A stretch of 7,704 nucleotides of DNA from Leptolyngbyaceae cyanobacterium M65_K2018_010 (GTDB taxonomy: Bacteria; Cyanobacteriota; Cyanobacteriia; Phormidesmidales; Phormidesmidaceae): positions 1 to 7,704 of the forward strand of contig DVEE01000025.1 in assembly GCA_015295885.1 (NCBI GenBank). Reading direction: 5' to 3'. Of the stretch, positions 1 to 6,717 are shown one piece after another. The first letter of the stretch is position 1; every line of letters begins with the position of its first letter. The notes below the pieces were generated by a model, which was not told where the DNA came from, searched no databases, and saw only the letters and a list, made by a program, of their open reading frames with translations. Made by a program: the position numbers and the translations under genes.

Positions 1-1593
1 CCGGTGCTGGACGAGCGATCTGCAGCGTTCTTTGCCCTAGGGATAGCGAAACGTCAGGGCCGGCCGGTGGCCCTGGTATGTACCTCAGGAACCGCTGGAG
101 CCAACTATTACCCAGCTATGGTTGAAGCCAAGGAAAGTCAGGTGCCGCTGCTGGTGTTAACTGCCGATCGCCCGCCAGAACTGCGAGATTGTGCCTCCGG
201 TCAAACCATTGATCAACAAAAGCTGTTTGGCTCTTTTCCTAACTGGTACGCTGAACTAGCCATTCCTATGGCGGATTTGAACCACCTGTGCTACCTGCGA
301 CAAACCCTAGTCCAGGCCTGGCAGCGATCCCTCTACCCTATCCCGGGGCCCGTACACTTGAACTGTCCCTTTCGCGATCCCCTGGCGCCGGTGGAAGATG
401 GTTTCGTGCGGGACTGGCAGGATGAATTGGACGATCGCTTTTGGCTGGGTCTGGAAGCGCTGGCCGACCCGACGGCATTATCTGGGCCAAGGGACATTAG
501 CCTACCGGCCCCTCTGCTGGAAGCCTGGCGCTCCTGCGATCGCGGTTTAATTCTTGCCGGTGCGGCCCAACCGACGGCCCCGGAGGCCTACTGCCAAGCG
601 GTAGCCACCCTCAGCCAACAGCTCCAATGGCCTGTTTTGGCAGAGGCGCTCTCACCCCTGCGAAACTGGGCCAGCCTCAATCCCCACCTGATCACCACCT
701 ACGACGCCATCCTTCGACAGGCCCCGTGGCAGCCGGCCCTAGCCGTTGAACAGGTGATTCAGCTGGGTCCGCTCCCCACCAGCAAGGTGCTTAGGCAGTG
801 GTTAGCCGAGCATAATCCCCGTCGCTGGGTGATTACGCCTACCGGTCAAAACCTCGATCCTCTGCACGGCCCGACGACGCCCCTGCCCCTGAGCTTAGCT
901 GAATTGGTCGCGGCCCTGGGGCCAGTTGCTGGCAGCCCCGCTGACAGCGCCTGCCTGGATCTCTGGCTGTCTTTGGAACACAAATTTCGGCAACACCTGG
1001 ATCAGTCCCTCAGCCGTCTGGATCGTGCCTTTGAGGGTAAGGTCCCCTGGCTGATGGCCCAGTGCTTACCGGCGGGCACCCCGCTCATGATTGCCAACAG
1101 TATGCCGATTCGAGATGCGGAGTGGTTTTGGCCCCCCGGGGACCGCCAGATTCAACCCTTTTGCAACCGAGGCGCCAACGGCATTGATGGCACCCTATCG
1201 ACCGCCCTAGGCATTGCCCACCAGGGACCGCCAACGGTGCTCTTGAGCGGAGATTTAGCCCTGCTCCATGACACCAACGGGTGGCTAACCGTGCCCCATT
1301 TCCAGGGGCACCTGACGGTTGTGCTAATCAATAACCACGGAGGTGGCATTTTTGAGATGCTGCCGATCGCGGAGTTTGATCCCCCCTTTGAGGAGTTTTT
1401 CGCCACTCCCCAAGCGGTCCACTGGAACCACCTCTGCGCCGCCTACGGGGTTAACTATGAGCGGGTTAGGGATTGGGAGCAGTTGCAGGCCTGTTTAGCC
1501 GACTTACCCAGCCGGGGGGTACGGGTGCTTGAACTGCGGTGCGATCGCAAAGTAGCTCCCCGCCTGCGTCAGCAGCTTCTAGCGGGCCCCTAG
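1..1593 (+). CDS. menD: MenD, SEPHCHC synthase (5'-truncated by window edge)
   Basis: MenD is a thiamine-diphosphate (ThDP) enzyme. It joins 2-oxoglutarate (with decarboxylation) to isochorismate, giving SEPHCHC, the first committed step of menaquinone synthesis; in most cyanobacteria the end product is phylloquinone for photosystem I. The frame is open from base 1, so the true start lies outside the window. Alignment from memory with E. coli MenD suggests about 50 N-terminal residues are missing. The GTG at base 4 is an internal Val codon. Counting CCG at base 1 as residue 1, the DER motif at 4-6 carries the glutamate expected to contact the ThDP pyrimidine ring (E. coli Glu55). TSGTA (about 28-32) and TADRPPEL (about 54-61) are signature segments. 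The C-terminal ThDP/Mg site reads GDLALLHDTN (about 417-426) and NNHGGGIF (about 444-451). The gene ends 8 bases from the sqdX stop, tail to tail. Identification is firm and the frame is intact. Confidence 0.96.
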   Translation, partial: PVLDERSAAFFALGIAKRQGRPVALVCTSGTAGANYYPAMVEAKESQVPLLVLTADRPPELRDCASGQTIDQQKLFGSFPNWYAELAIPMADLNHLCYLRQTLVQAWQRSLYPIPGPVHLNCPFRDPLAPVEDGFVRDWQDELDDRFWLGLEALADPTALSGPRDISLPAPLLEAWRSCDRGLILAGAAQPTAPEAYCQAVATLSQQLQWPVLAEALSPLRNWASLNPHLITTYDAILRQAPWQPALAVEQVIQLGPLPTSKVLRQWLAEHNPRRWVITPTGQNLDPLHGPTTPLPLSLAELVAALGPVAGSPADSACLDLWLSLEHKFRQHLDQSLSRLDRAFEGKVPWLMAQCLPAGTPLMIANSMPIRDAEWFWPPGDRQIQPFCNRGANGIDGTLSTALGIAHQGPPTVLLSGDLALLHDTNGWLTVPHFQGHLTVVLINNHGGGIFEMLPIAEFDPPFEEFFATPQAVHWNHLCAAYGVNYERVRDWEQLQACLADLPSRGVRVLELRCDRKVAPRLRQQLLAGP

Positions 1594-1610
1594 GCTTGGG
1601 GCTAGGCCGC
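1582..1610. terminator. GC-rich hairpin over the menD and sqdX stop codons
   Basis: GCGG-GCCCC (1582-1590) can pair with GGGGC (1598-1602) and, past a 4-base bulge (TAGG, 1603-1606), with CCGC (1607-1610). The loop is TAGGCTT, which begins with the menD stop codon; the sqdX stop lies at the edge of the 3' arm. The position between two convergent genes fits a bidirectional terminator. There is no T-tract on either side, so this is not a canonical intrinsic terminator. The pairing is seen in the sequence; the terminator role is inferred. Confidence 0.35.
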
Positions 1611-2735
1611 CAGAGGTAGCGATCGCTGGTCTAGCACCTGGTAATAAAACTGTTGCAGTTGCCGGGTCGCTGCCGCCCAACCCCAGCGTTCCGCCTCGGC
1701 CACGGCATTGCGACGCAGGATTTCCCGCTCTTCCTGAGTTTCTAACAGGCGCCGGGTAGCGGTAATCGCGCCCTCCTCATCCAGGGGGTCAAACAAGAAC
1801 CCGTTCACCCCATCGGTCACAATGTCGGGAATCCCTCCCGAGTTAGCCGCCACCACCGGACAACCGGCGGCCATGGCTTCCAGCAGCACGAGTCCCAAGG
1901 TTTCGGTGCGGGAGGGAAAGACAAAGGCATCGGCGGAGGCATAGGCCGCCGCCAGATCCTCCCCAGCCAGGTAGCCGACAAAGTGAGTCGGGGTATCCGC
2001 AAAGTGAGCCTCCAACTCCGCCCGATAGGGCCCATCTCCGACCAGGGCTAGCCGTGCCCCGGGTATGGCCTGCAGCACTGGCTTAATCCGATCAATTTCC
2101 TTTTCTGCGGAAAGGCGGCCAATGTAGAGCAAAAGGGGAGCCTCGGGATGGCCCTGGGACAGGCGATCGCGCATGGCTGTGCTAGCTAACTCTGGTCGAA
2201 AGAGCTCCGTATCCACCCCCCGCTGCCATACTTCCACCCGGTCTACCCCCCGGGCGGATAACTCAGCTTCCATAGCGGTGGAGGTCACTAAGTTGATATG
2301 GGCTTGGTTATGCATGGCCTTGATAATTTCCCACATCAGCCCCTCTAGCATCCCTAGGCCGTAGTGCTCCAGGTACTTAGGCAGATGGGTATGGTAAGAC
2401 GCTACCAGAGGCAAATCCATCGTCTTGCTGTAGTAAATCCCCGCCAGCCCCAGTACAGCGGGGTTCACCACATGCACCAGATCCGGCCGAAAGGCCTCTA
2501 ACGCCTCCCCGATGGAAGGACGCGGCAAGGCCAGCTTGAGCTCTGGATAAAGCGGCAAGGGAAAGCCTGATACCCCGTGAATCTGAGCTCCCCGGTATTC
2601 TCGCAAGCCCCCCTCTGGGGAAAACACCATGACCTGATGACCTTGGCGCTGGAGGTGATCAACGGTGTGTTTGAGACGAGTCACGATGCCGTCAACTTTG
2701 GGCAAAAAGGTCTCAGTAAAGAGAGCAATTCGCAT
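1602..2735 (-). CDS. sqdX: SqdX, sulfoquinovosyltransferase (GT4 family)
   Basis: SqdX transfers sulfoquinovose from UDP-sulfoquinovose to diacylglycerol, making SQDG at the cytoplasmic or thylakoid membrane; it is the last step of the pathway. The 377-residue product has the two-lobed GT-B layout of GT4 enzymes. The N-terminal lobe opens with MRIALFTETFLPKVDG. The donor-binding lobe has YIGRLSAEKEID (about 204-215), GDGPYRAELE (about 233-242) and the E-x7-E pair Glu278/Glu286 within PSRTETLGLVLLEA, followed by NSGGIPDIV (298-306). I chose the ATG at 2735. The frame stays open to 2864, but that 43-residue extension is Pro/Ser-rich low complexity, overlaps the end of sqdB, and comes before the family's usual N-terminus. 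No Shine-Dalgarno sequence precedes the ATG (the upstream strand is a C/T-rich run), which is common in cyanobacteria. It follows sqdB by 113 bases and is probably transcribed with it. Confidence 0.95.
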   Translation of the reverse strand: MRIALFTETFLPKVDGIVTRLKHTVDHLQRQGHQVMVFSPEGGLREYRGAQIHGVSGFPLPLYPELKLALPRPSIGEALEAFRPDLVHVVNPAVLGLAGIYYSKTMDLPLVASYHTHLPKYLEHYGLGMLEGLMWEIIKAMHNQAHINLVTSTAMEAELSARGVDRVEVWQRGVDTELFRPELASTAMRDRLSQGHPEAPLLLYIGRLSAEKEIDRIKPVLQAIPGARLALVGDGPYRAELEAHFADTPTHFVGYLAGEDLAAAYASADAFVFPSRTETLGLVLLEAMAAGCPVVAANSGGIPDIVTDGVNGFLFDPLDEEGAITATRRLLETQEEREILRRNAVAEAERWGWAAATRQLQQFYYQVLDQRSLPLAA

Positions 2736-2848
2736 AGGGATGGGGGGTAGGGACGGGGGAGAGAGGGGGCAAGGGCAAGTCCTAGGGGGTTGGTGAGAGG
2801 GGCTGCGAGGGCATCCCCCAGCCCCATGACCTAGGCGGTAGTTAATGG
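2736..2848 (-). other. sqdB-sqdX intergenic spacer with a hairpin
   Basis: This 113-base gap separates the sqdB stop from the sqdX ATG. On the coding strand its 3' half is strongly pyrimidine-rich (runs of C and CCCT). An inverted repeat, GGGGCTG (2799-2805) and CAGCCCC (2819-2825), gives a 7-bp stem with a 13-base loop. Outside it, CCTAGG at 2781-2786 and 2830-2835 could add a second, interrupted stem. No T-run follows, so a full terminator is unlikely. Attenuation, transcript processing or mRNA stabilisation between the two genes are possible but unproven. I see no convincing separate sqdX promoter here. Confidence 0.4.
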
Positions 2849-4003
2849 CTAATGACGCCGCCACTTCACCTTGGGCAGAATCTGGGACTGATCGACCCGG
2901 GATTTGTACTTAATCGCAAAGTTCAACAGGCTGTCGAGCAGGGAGTCAGACAAATAGTGGGGTTGTAGCCCCAGATCCAGCAGATTAGTATTCTTAGCGT
3001 TGAAGTAGTGATCTTCAGCTTCCACCCGGGGGTTGTCCAGGTAGTGGATGTCTACATCTAAGCCCAGGGTATTGCCGGCTTTTTTCACCATCATGGCCAG
3101 GTCGCCCACGCTGAACATTTCAGTGAATTGGTTAAAGACTCGGAATTGACCGGATTCAGCCGGGTTAGCAATCGCGATTTCGACACAGCGCACCGTATCG
3201 CGAATATCGAGGAAGGCCCGGGTTTGGCCACCCTTACCGTAAACGGTGAGAGGATGACCCACGGCGGCTTGAATACAGAAGCGGTTCAGTGCCGTACCAA
3301 AAACTCCGTCGTAATCCAGCCGGTTGATCAGCAACTCGTCCATGCCGGTTTCTTCGGTGAGCACCCCATAGACGACGCCCTGATTCAGATCAGTGGCACG
3401 CAGGCCCCAGATCTTGCAGGCGAAGTGAATGTTGTGGGAATCGTGGACCTTACTAAGGTGATAGAAGGATCCCGGTTGCTTGGGGTAGGGCAGGGTATCT
3501 TTGCGACCATTGTGCTCAATGGTGATATAGCCCTCTTCAATGTCGATATTGGGGGTGCCGTATTCACCCATGGTGCCGAGCTTCACCAGATGGCAGTCAG
3601 GGAAGCGATCGCGCAGCACGTAAAGCAGGTTCAGGTTGCCCAGCACATTATTAGCCTGGGTCAGCACGGCGTGCTCCCGGTCAATCATAGAGAACGGGGC
3701 AGAACGCTGCTCACCAAAGTGAACCACGGCCTCAGGGGCAAAGTCCAGCATGGACTGTTCCAGGAAGGAATAGTCGTTAATATCGCCGATGTAGAGGTCA
3801 ATGTGCTTGCCGGTGAGGTCTTTCCAACGCTGGAGCCGTCGTTGAATGGGCGCAATCGGAGTCAGGGTTTCTACCTGCAGTTGAGCATCCCAGTGCCGAC
3901 GCACTAAACTGTCAAGAATCCCGACTTCATAGCCACGATTGGAAAGATATAGGGCGGTAGCCCACCCACAATAGCCGTCACCGCCAATTACAAGGACTTT
4001 CAT
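2849..4003 (-). CDS. sqdB: SqdB, UDP-sulfoquinovose synthase
   Basis: SqdB converts UDP-glucose and sulfite to UDP-sulfoquinovose, the activated head group for SQDG, using tightly bound NAD+. The 384-residue product is an extended short-chain dehydrogenase/reductase. The Rossmann glycine motif GGDGYCGWATA is at residues 7-17. HFGEQRSAPFSMID (95-108) and KLGTMGEYGTPNIDIEEGY (141-159) are near-invariant in this family. The catalytic triad is Thr144, Tyr181 and Lys185 (YHLSK), matching Thr145/Tyr182/Lys186 of Arabidopsis SQD1. From memory the whole protein aligns with plant SQD1 with few or no gaps, down to PHYLSDSLLDSLLNFA near the C-terminus. The ATG at 4003 puts the Rossmann strand at residue 2, as expected; there is no strong Shine-Dalgarno sequence. 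It is the first gene of the probable sqdB-sqdX unit, with a candidate promoter 35-62 bases upstream. The match to the family is essentially complete, with no missing residue. Confidence 0.98.
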   Translation of the reverse strand: MKVLVIGGDGYCGWATALYLSNRGYEVGILDSLVRRHWDAQLQVETLTPIAPIQRRLQRWKDLTGKHIDLYIGDINDYSFLEQSMLDFAPEAVVHFGEQRSAPFSMIDREHAVLTQANNVLGNLNLLYVLRDRFPDCHLVKLGTMGEYGTPNIDIEEGYITIEHNGRKDTLPYPKQPGSFYHLSKVHDSHNIHFACKIWGLRATDLNQGVVYGVLTEETGMDELLINRLDYDGVFGTALNRFCIQAAVGHPLTVYGKGGQTRAFLDIRDTVRCVEIAIANPAESGQFRVFNQFTEMFSVGDLAMMVKKAGNTLGLDVDIHYLDNPRVEAEDHYFNAKNTNLLDLGLQPHYLSDSLLDSLLNFAIKYKSRVDQSQILPKVKWRRH

Positions 4004-4037
4004 AGCAATGTTTCAATCTCGTTGCTGATACCAAGAC

Positions 4038-4065
4038 AATCTACCAGGTTTAGAGACCCTGTAAA
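4038..4065 (-). promoter_or_regulatory. Candidate sigma-70-type promoter for sqdB
   Basis: Read on the minus strand: a -35-like TTTACA (4065-4060, five of six consensus bases), a 16-base spacer, then a -10-like TAGATT (4043-4038, four of six) preceded by TGG, an extended -10 (TGn). Transcription would begin near 4031, leaving a leader of about 28 bases before the sqdB ATG at 4003. This is the best promoter-like match I could find upstream of sqdB, but it rests on pattern alone. Confidence 0.45.
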
Positions 4066-4067
4066 CC
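4047..4067. repeat. Inverted repeat overlapping the sqdB promoter (possible operator)
   Basis: GGTTTA (4047-4052) and TAAACC (4062-4067) form a perfect 6-base inverted repeat with a 9-base centre. An outer pair, CCAGG (4044-4048) and CCTGG (4072-4076), adds further partial symmetry. The 21-base element covers the proposed -35 hexamer and most of the spacer, stopping 3 bases from the -10, which is where a repressor would be expected to bind. The symmetry is visible; the operator role is inferred. One arm region on the minus strand, CTAAACCT, is one base from the CTTAACCT unit of cyanobacterial Pho boxes, but no second unit at the expected 11-base spacing is convincing. Confidence 0.35.
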
Positions 4068-4162
4068 CCCGTCCTGGAAATATCCCCGCCCAGGAATACC
4101 GTCTGGCAGCGAATTATTAAGCTCGGTTGGATCACCGGCAATGCCCCGCCCTCGCCCCTCGG

Positions 4163-5341
4163 TTAAGCCATGCCCAAGCGCAACAAAACGAGCTGGGTAG
4201 GGCGATCGCCATCAAAGTTATTGTCACTGATTAAAATCAAGCTCTGGCTACCATCGGGTAAACGGGGCCCCAGGGCCATACCCTCCAGGTTGTCTACGGT
4301 AAATGGAGCGATCGCAAAGTCCAACACTAATTGCTTGCGAATGGGGGAGAGCCCCTCTAGCCCGCCCTTCAAGCTAGTTACCGTCGAGATATCGGTAGCG
4401 CCGCCCGTAGCCAGTTGGAAAAGTTTCACAGCGAATCCCCGCAGCCCATAGGACCGTTCTAGGGCCAGGAAATGCCCGCCCTGGTCCAGCACCAGCAGTT
4501 CCGTCAGGCCGTGGGAAACGGCTCCCGCCGGTTCCAGATCCAGGGGGTAGGCATGCTCGGCTATCAGGGTGGACTGATCGGTGCCGATTAAATAATGTAA
4601 AAAGCGGCAGTACAGCGGCTGAGCCGGATCCGCTTCGTAGTCCTGCAGCAGGGCCGATTCGGTGGCGACAAACAGGCGAAAGGGCTCCGTTTGCCCAACC
4701 GCCCCTGGGGCAGCATTCACCGCTAAAGACTCGAAACTCAGGTTATTTCGAACCCCTTGAGTGGGGGACTCTCCGTCATCGGGTAAAAACCGGTTGGGAA
4801 TCCGAAAACTGGTCATCACCTGCCCCGATGGCCGATCAAATTCCCCCAGCAGGGGCGGAGCATTAACCCGCTCATCTCCCTCACTGCTGATCAGGAGGGT
4901 ATTCCGGGGGGAGAGGGCTAACCCCTCCGGATCTAGACTGCCAGGGGGGTAGGGCTGGCCCTCCGAGTCGAGCAGGGGAGTCACCTGCTCGATGGTGATA
5001 GAGTCGAAGCGAGGAGGCTGAGAACCCGTGGAATCCAAGGTTATCGCCAACTCGTAAAGTCGAGGGGGGCCAAACTGGCCGCGATCATCGGAGAGGGCCA
5101 AAAAGCGATCGCGCGACCGGTCGTAGGCTAAGGCCGATAGCCCTCCCACGGTGGTGCCCTGGAACTCCTGGCGAGGCAGGGTGTAGACATCCAACAGGTC
5201 CACCGTGACGGGTAAAAACAGTCGTTCCTCAGCCTTGATTTGGGGCAAGGCACAACTGGTTAACCCCCAAATGAGTAATAGACCCATCAGCCAGCGGTGC
5301 AAACCTCTGATTCGCCGCTGGCGATGCCATCCCTTGGTCAT
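4163..5341 (-). CDS. Predicted lipoprotein, esterase-like activity of phytase family
   Basis: The 392-residue product begins with a basic stretch and a hydrophobic segment (about 18-27), ending in the lipobox L-T-S-C with Cys30. It is therefore predicted to be exported, cleaved and lipid-anchored. The mature part resembles the phytase-like beta-propeller family (Pfam 'esterase-like activity of phytase'): GGLSALAYD (66-74), FLALSDDRG (80-88), LDPEGLALSP (136-145), SFESLAV (202-208), GGLEGLSP (326-333) and NLEGMALGPRLPDG (351-364), the repeated E-G/E-S turn motifs seen in these proteins, then ILISDNNFDGDR near the C-terminus. The true substrate is not established; phosphomonoester hydrolysis is only a family-level suggestion. 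I chose the ATG at 5341 because AGGAAGGGG ends six bases upstream; the in-frame TTG at 5347 would abut that site. It lies upstream of sqdB on the same strand, with a 159-base gap, and is divergent from the transporter gene. Family call fairly sure, function unsure. Confidence 0.88.
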   Translation of the reverse strand: MTKGWHRQRRIRGLHRWLMGLLLIWGLTSCALPQIKAEERLFLPVTVDLLDVYTLPRQEFQGTTVGGLSALAYDRSRDRFLALSDDRGQFGPPRLYELAITLDSTGSQPPRFDSITIEQVTPLLDSEGQPYPPGSLDPEGLALSPRNTLLISSEGDERVNAPPLLGEFDRPSGQVMTSFRIPNRFLPDDGESPTQGVRNNLSFESLAVNAAPGAVGQTEPFRLFVATESALLQDYEADPAQPLYCRFLHYLIGTDQSTLIAEHAYPLDLEPAGAVSHGLTELLVLDQGGHFLALERSYGLRGFAVKLFQLATGGATDISTVTSLKGGLEGLSPIRKQLVLDFAIAPFTVDNLEGMALGPRLPDGSQSLILISDNNFDGDRPTQLVLLRLGMA

Positions 5342-5347
5342 AGCCAA

Positions 5348-5356
5348 CCCCTTCCT
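5348..5356 (-). promoter_or_regulatory. Shine-Dalgarno site that sets the lipoprotein gene start
   Basis: The minus strand reads AGGAAGGGG-TTGGCT-ATG. The purine-rich AGGAAGGGG sits six bases before the ATG at 5341, a workable ribosome-binding spacing, but directly touches the alternative TTG codon at 5347. It therefore favours the ATG. It is the clearest such site in the window. Confidence 0.6.
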
Positions 5357-5364
5357 AGTGCTTG

Positions 5365-5387
5365 CTCCCAGCCGAGAATTCTGGGAG
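5365..5387. repeat. Inverted repeat in the lipoprotein gene leader
   Basis: CTCCCAG (5365-5371) and CTGGGAG (5381-5387) form a perfect 7-base inverted repeat with a 9-base centre containing GAATT. On the minus strand it ends only 8 bases before the AGGAAGGGG ribosome-binding site. It could be an mRNA hairpin influencing translation or a protein-binding operator. The symmetry is plain; the role is unknown. Confidence 0.4.
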
Positions 5388-5436
5388 TGTTGATGGTCCT
5401 CTCCATCCTAGGGCCATTCACCCTCAGCTATCTGCC

Positions 5437-5452
5437 CCCGGGCTCACCCGGG
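5437..5452. repeat. Paired CCCGGG inverted repeat
   Basis: Two copies of the self-complementary hexamer CCCGGG (5437-5442 and 5447-5452) flank CTCA, so the element is both a direct and an inverted repeat and can form a 6-bp all-G/C stem with a 4-base loop on either strand. No T-tract follows on either strand. It may be a structural element in the divergent region or chance in G/C-rich DNA. Confidence 0.3.
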
Positions 5453-5637
5453 CCCGTTTCGGCCGGGGTAGAGGTCTCGGATCCGACCTTGGGGTTGCGC
5501 TAGTCTGCACCGGGGTCAACCCTGGCAAGCACCAGCTCTCAAGGATTCTTAATACCAGGCTGTTGTGTTCGCTACATTATCTTAAGTTCCTGAGGTTGGA
5601 GACTAGGGGGCAATCCTACTACCCTCCTGGCGGTGCC

Positions 5638-6717
5638 ATGGTAAACCTGTCGCAGCGGCTCTCAACGGATGATCTGGTCAAGTCGCCCCTGTTTTTACTA
5701 GCTCCCTTTTTCTTTTTAGGGACCGCCATGGTGGTGATGAAGCTGATTCTCCCCCACACCACCCCGCTTTTCCTGGCGGCCTTTCGGCTATTGCCCGCTG
5801 GGGTGCTGATTTTAGGCCTGGCGGCCTTTCTGCAACTGCCCCAACCTAAAACCCTCCAGGCCTGGCTCTGGATCCTGCTGTTTGCTGGGGTGGATGGCGC
5901 CCTGTTCCAGGGCTTTCTCACCACGGGGTTGGTCAAAACTGGGGCGGGGTTAGGGGCGGTTCTGATCGATGCCCAACCCCTGGTGGTGGCTTTGCTGTCT
6001 CGTCTTTTGTTTGCCGAATTCATAGGCCTTTGGGGCTGGTTGGGACTAGCCATTGGGGTGGCTGGCATTTGCCTTTGCGGGCTCCCCACCGAGTGGATCG
6101 CGGGGTGGCTCCAGGCACCGTTGGCGATGGTCACAGCCACGACCTCGGCCCCCCTGGGCCCCACCGCACTGCTCAACAGCGGTGAGTTTTTAATGCTCAT
6201 GGCCGCCCTATCCATGTCCCTAGGGACCATCATCGTGCGCTACGTTAAACAGCACACCGATCCAGTTATAGCCACGGGCTGGCACATGATCCTGGGCGGC
6301 ATTCCGCTAATTCTGCTCTCTGGCCTCTGGGAAACTGACCAAATTACCCATCTGCAGGCTTTAGACTGGTGGGGCCTGGCCTACGCCACGGTGCTGGGCA
6401 CCGCGGTGACCTATGGCATTTTTTTCTTTTTGGCGGCGGTCGGCAATATCACCAGCGTCAGCGCGCTGATTTTTCTGACCCCGGTCTTTGCCCTTCTGTT
6501 TAGTGGACTCTTTCTCAAGGAGCGGCTCAGTCAGTTTCAGTGGATAGGGGTTGTGCTCACCTTGATCAGCGTGTATCTGGTGAACCAGCGGGAGCAAATG
6601 TCCCAATGGTTGGCTGGTTGGGGTCAAGGGACTGGGGCCGTGGACTTGGAGTTGAAAGGAGCCATCGCCCCAGCCCCAGTGCCCCCCTCGCGGCCGAATT
6701 CCCCTGAGGATCGCTGA
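5638..6717 (+). CDS. EamA/DMT-family transporter
   Basis: The 359-residue product is a polytopic inner-membrane protein with about ten hydrophobic segments in two EamA-type halves: roughly residues 16-148 and 183-315, the usual 5+5 pattern of the drug/metabolite transporter superfamily. The family-typical end of the second half, FLKERLSQFQWIGVVLTLIS, is at about 292-311. Between the halves lies a loop of about 35 residues (148-182) with Ala/Thr/Pro-rich sequence, longer than in compact DMT proteins. After the last helix comes a soluble tail of about 43 residues, Pro/Ala-rich and probably disordered. The substrate cannot be told from sequence; family members export amino acids, nucleobases, drugs and other small metabolites. 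I chose the ATG at 5638 because it precedes helix 1 by 15 residues; the same frame is open back to 5362, but that stretch is not family-like. No clear Shine-Dalgarno sequence. The gene contains no HIP1 octamer. Confidence 0.9.
   Translation: MVNLSQRLSTDDLVKSPLFLLAPFFFLGTAMVVMKLILPHTTPLFLAAFRLLPAGVLILGLAAFLQLPQPKTLQAWLWILLFAGVDGALFQGFLTTGLVKTGAGLGAVLIDAQPLVVALLSRLLFAEFIGLWGWLGLAIGVAGICLCGLPTEWIAGWLQAPLAMVTATTSAPLGPTALLNSGEFLMLMAALSMSLGTIIVRYVKQHTDPVIATGWHMILGGIPLILLSGLWETDQITHLQALDWWGLAYATVLGTAVTYGIFFFLAAVGNITSVSALIFLTPVFALLFSGLFLKERLSQFQWIGVVLTLISVYLVNQREQMSQWLAGWGQGTGAVDLELKGAIAPAPVPPSRPNSPEDR

Larger units (their letters stand above)
5342..5637. other. Divergent intergenic region, lipoprotein gene / transporter gene
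   Basis: This 296-base region lies between two divergently transcribed genes and holds no credible coding sequence; the open frames crossing it lack any family resemblance. It contains two inverted repeats (5365-5387 and 5437-5452) and the lipoprotein gene's Shine-Dalgarno site. For the transporter, TTAATA (5549-5554) and TACATT (5573-5578), 18 bases apart, form a weak promoter-like pair in the only A/T-rich stretch. For the lipoprotein gene I found no convincing promoter. No HIP1 octamer occurs here. Confidence 0.5.

Noticed and set aside
2736..2864. In-frame 43-residue N-terminal extension of sqdX.
   Set aside because: It is Pro/Ser/Gly-rich low complexity, overlaps the sqdB 3' end, and comes before the standard GT4 N-terminal strand MRIALFTETF; the 377-residue form is complete.
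3128..3907. A 259-codon open frame on the plus strand, antisense to sqdB.
   Set aside because: It lies wholly inside sqdB, one of the most conserved genes here, and its product resembles no family I know. Long antisense frames are common opposite G/C-rich conserved genes. Only ribosome profiling or proteomics could revive it.
4124..4136. CGGTTGGATCACC on the plus strand, identical to part of the 16S rRNA 3' end.
   Set aside because: No other rRNA sequence surrounds it and the CCTCC anti-Shine-Dalgarno part is absent (CGG follows). It is most likely chance; it forms only a 4-bp stem (CGGT/ACCG).
5362..5637. In-frame 92-codon extension upstream of the transporter.
   Set aside because: It begins at a TTG, crosses both inverted repeats of the divergent region, has no hydrophobic or family-like segment, and would overlap the leader of the lipoprotein gene.
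5619..6233. A 204-codon minus-strand open frame opposite the transporter.
   Set aside because: Its product is rich in Arg, Pro and Ser with no domain signal, as expected for the complement of a hydrophobic membrane-protein gene.
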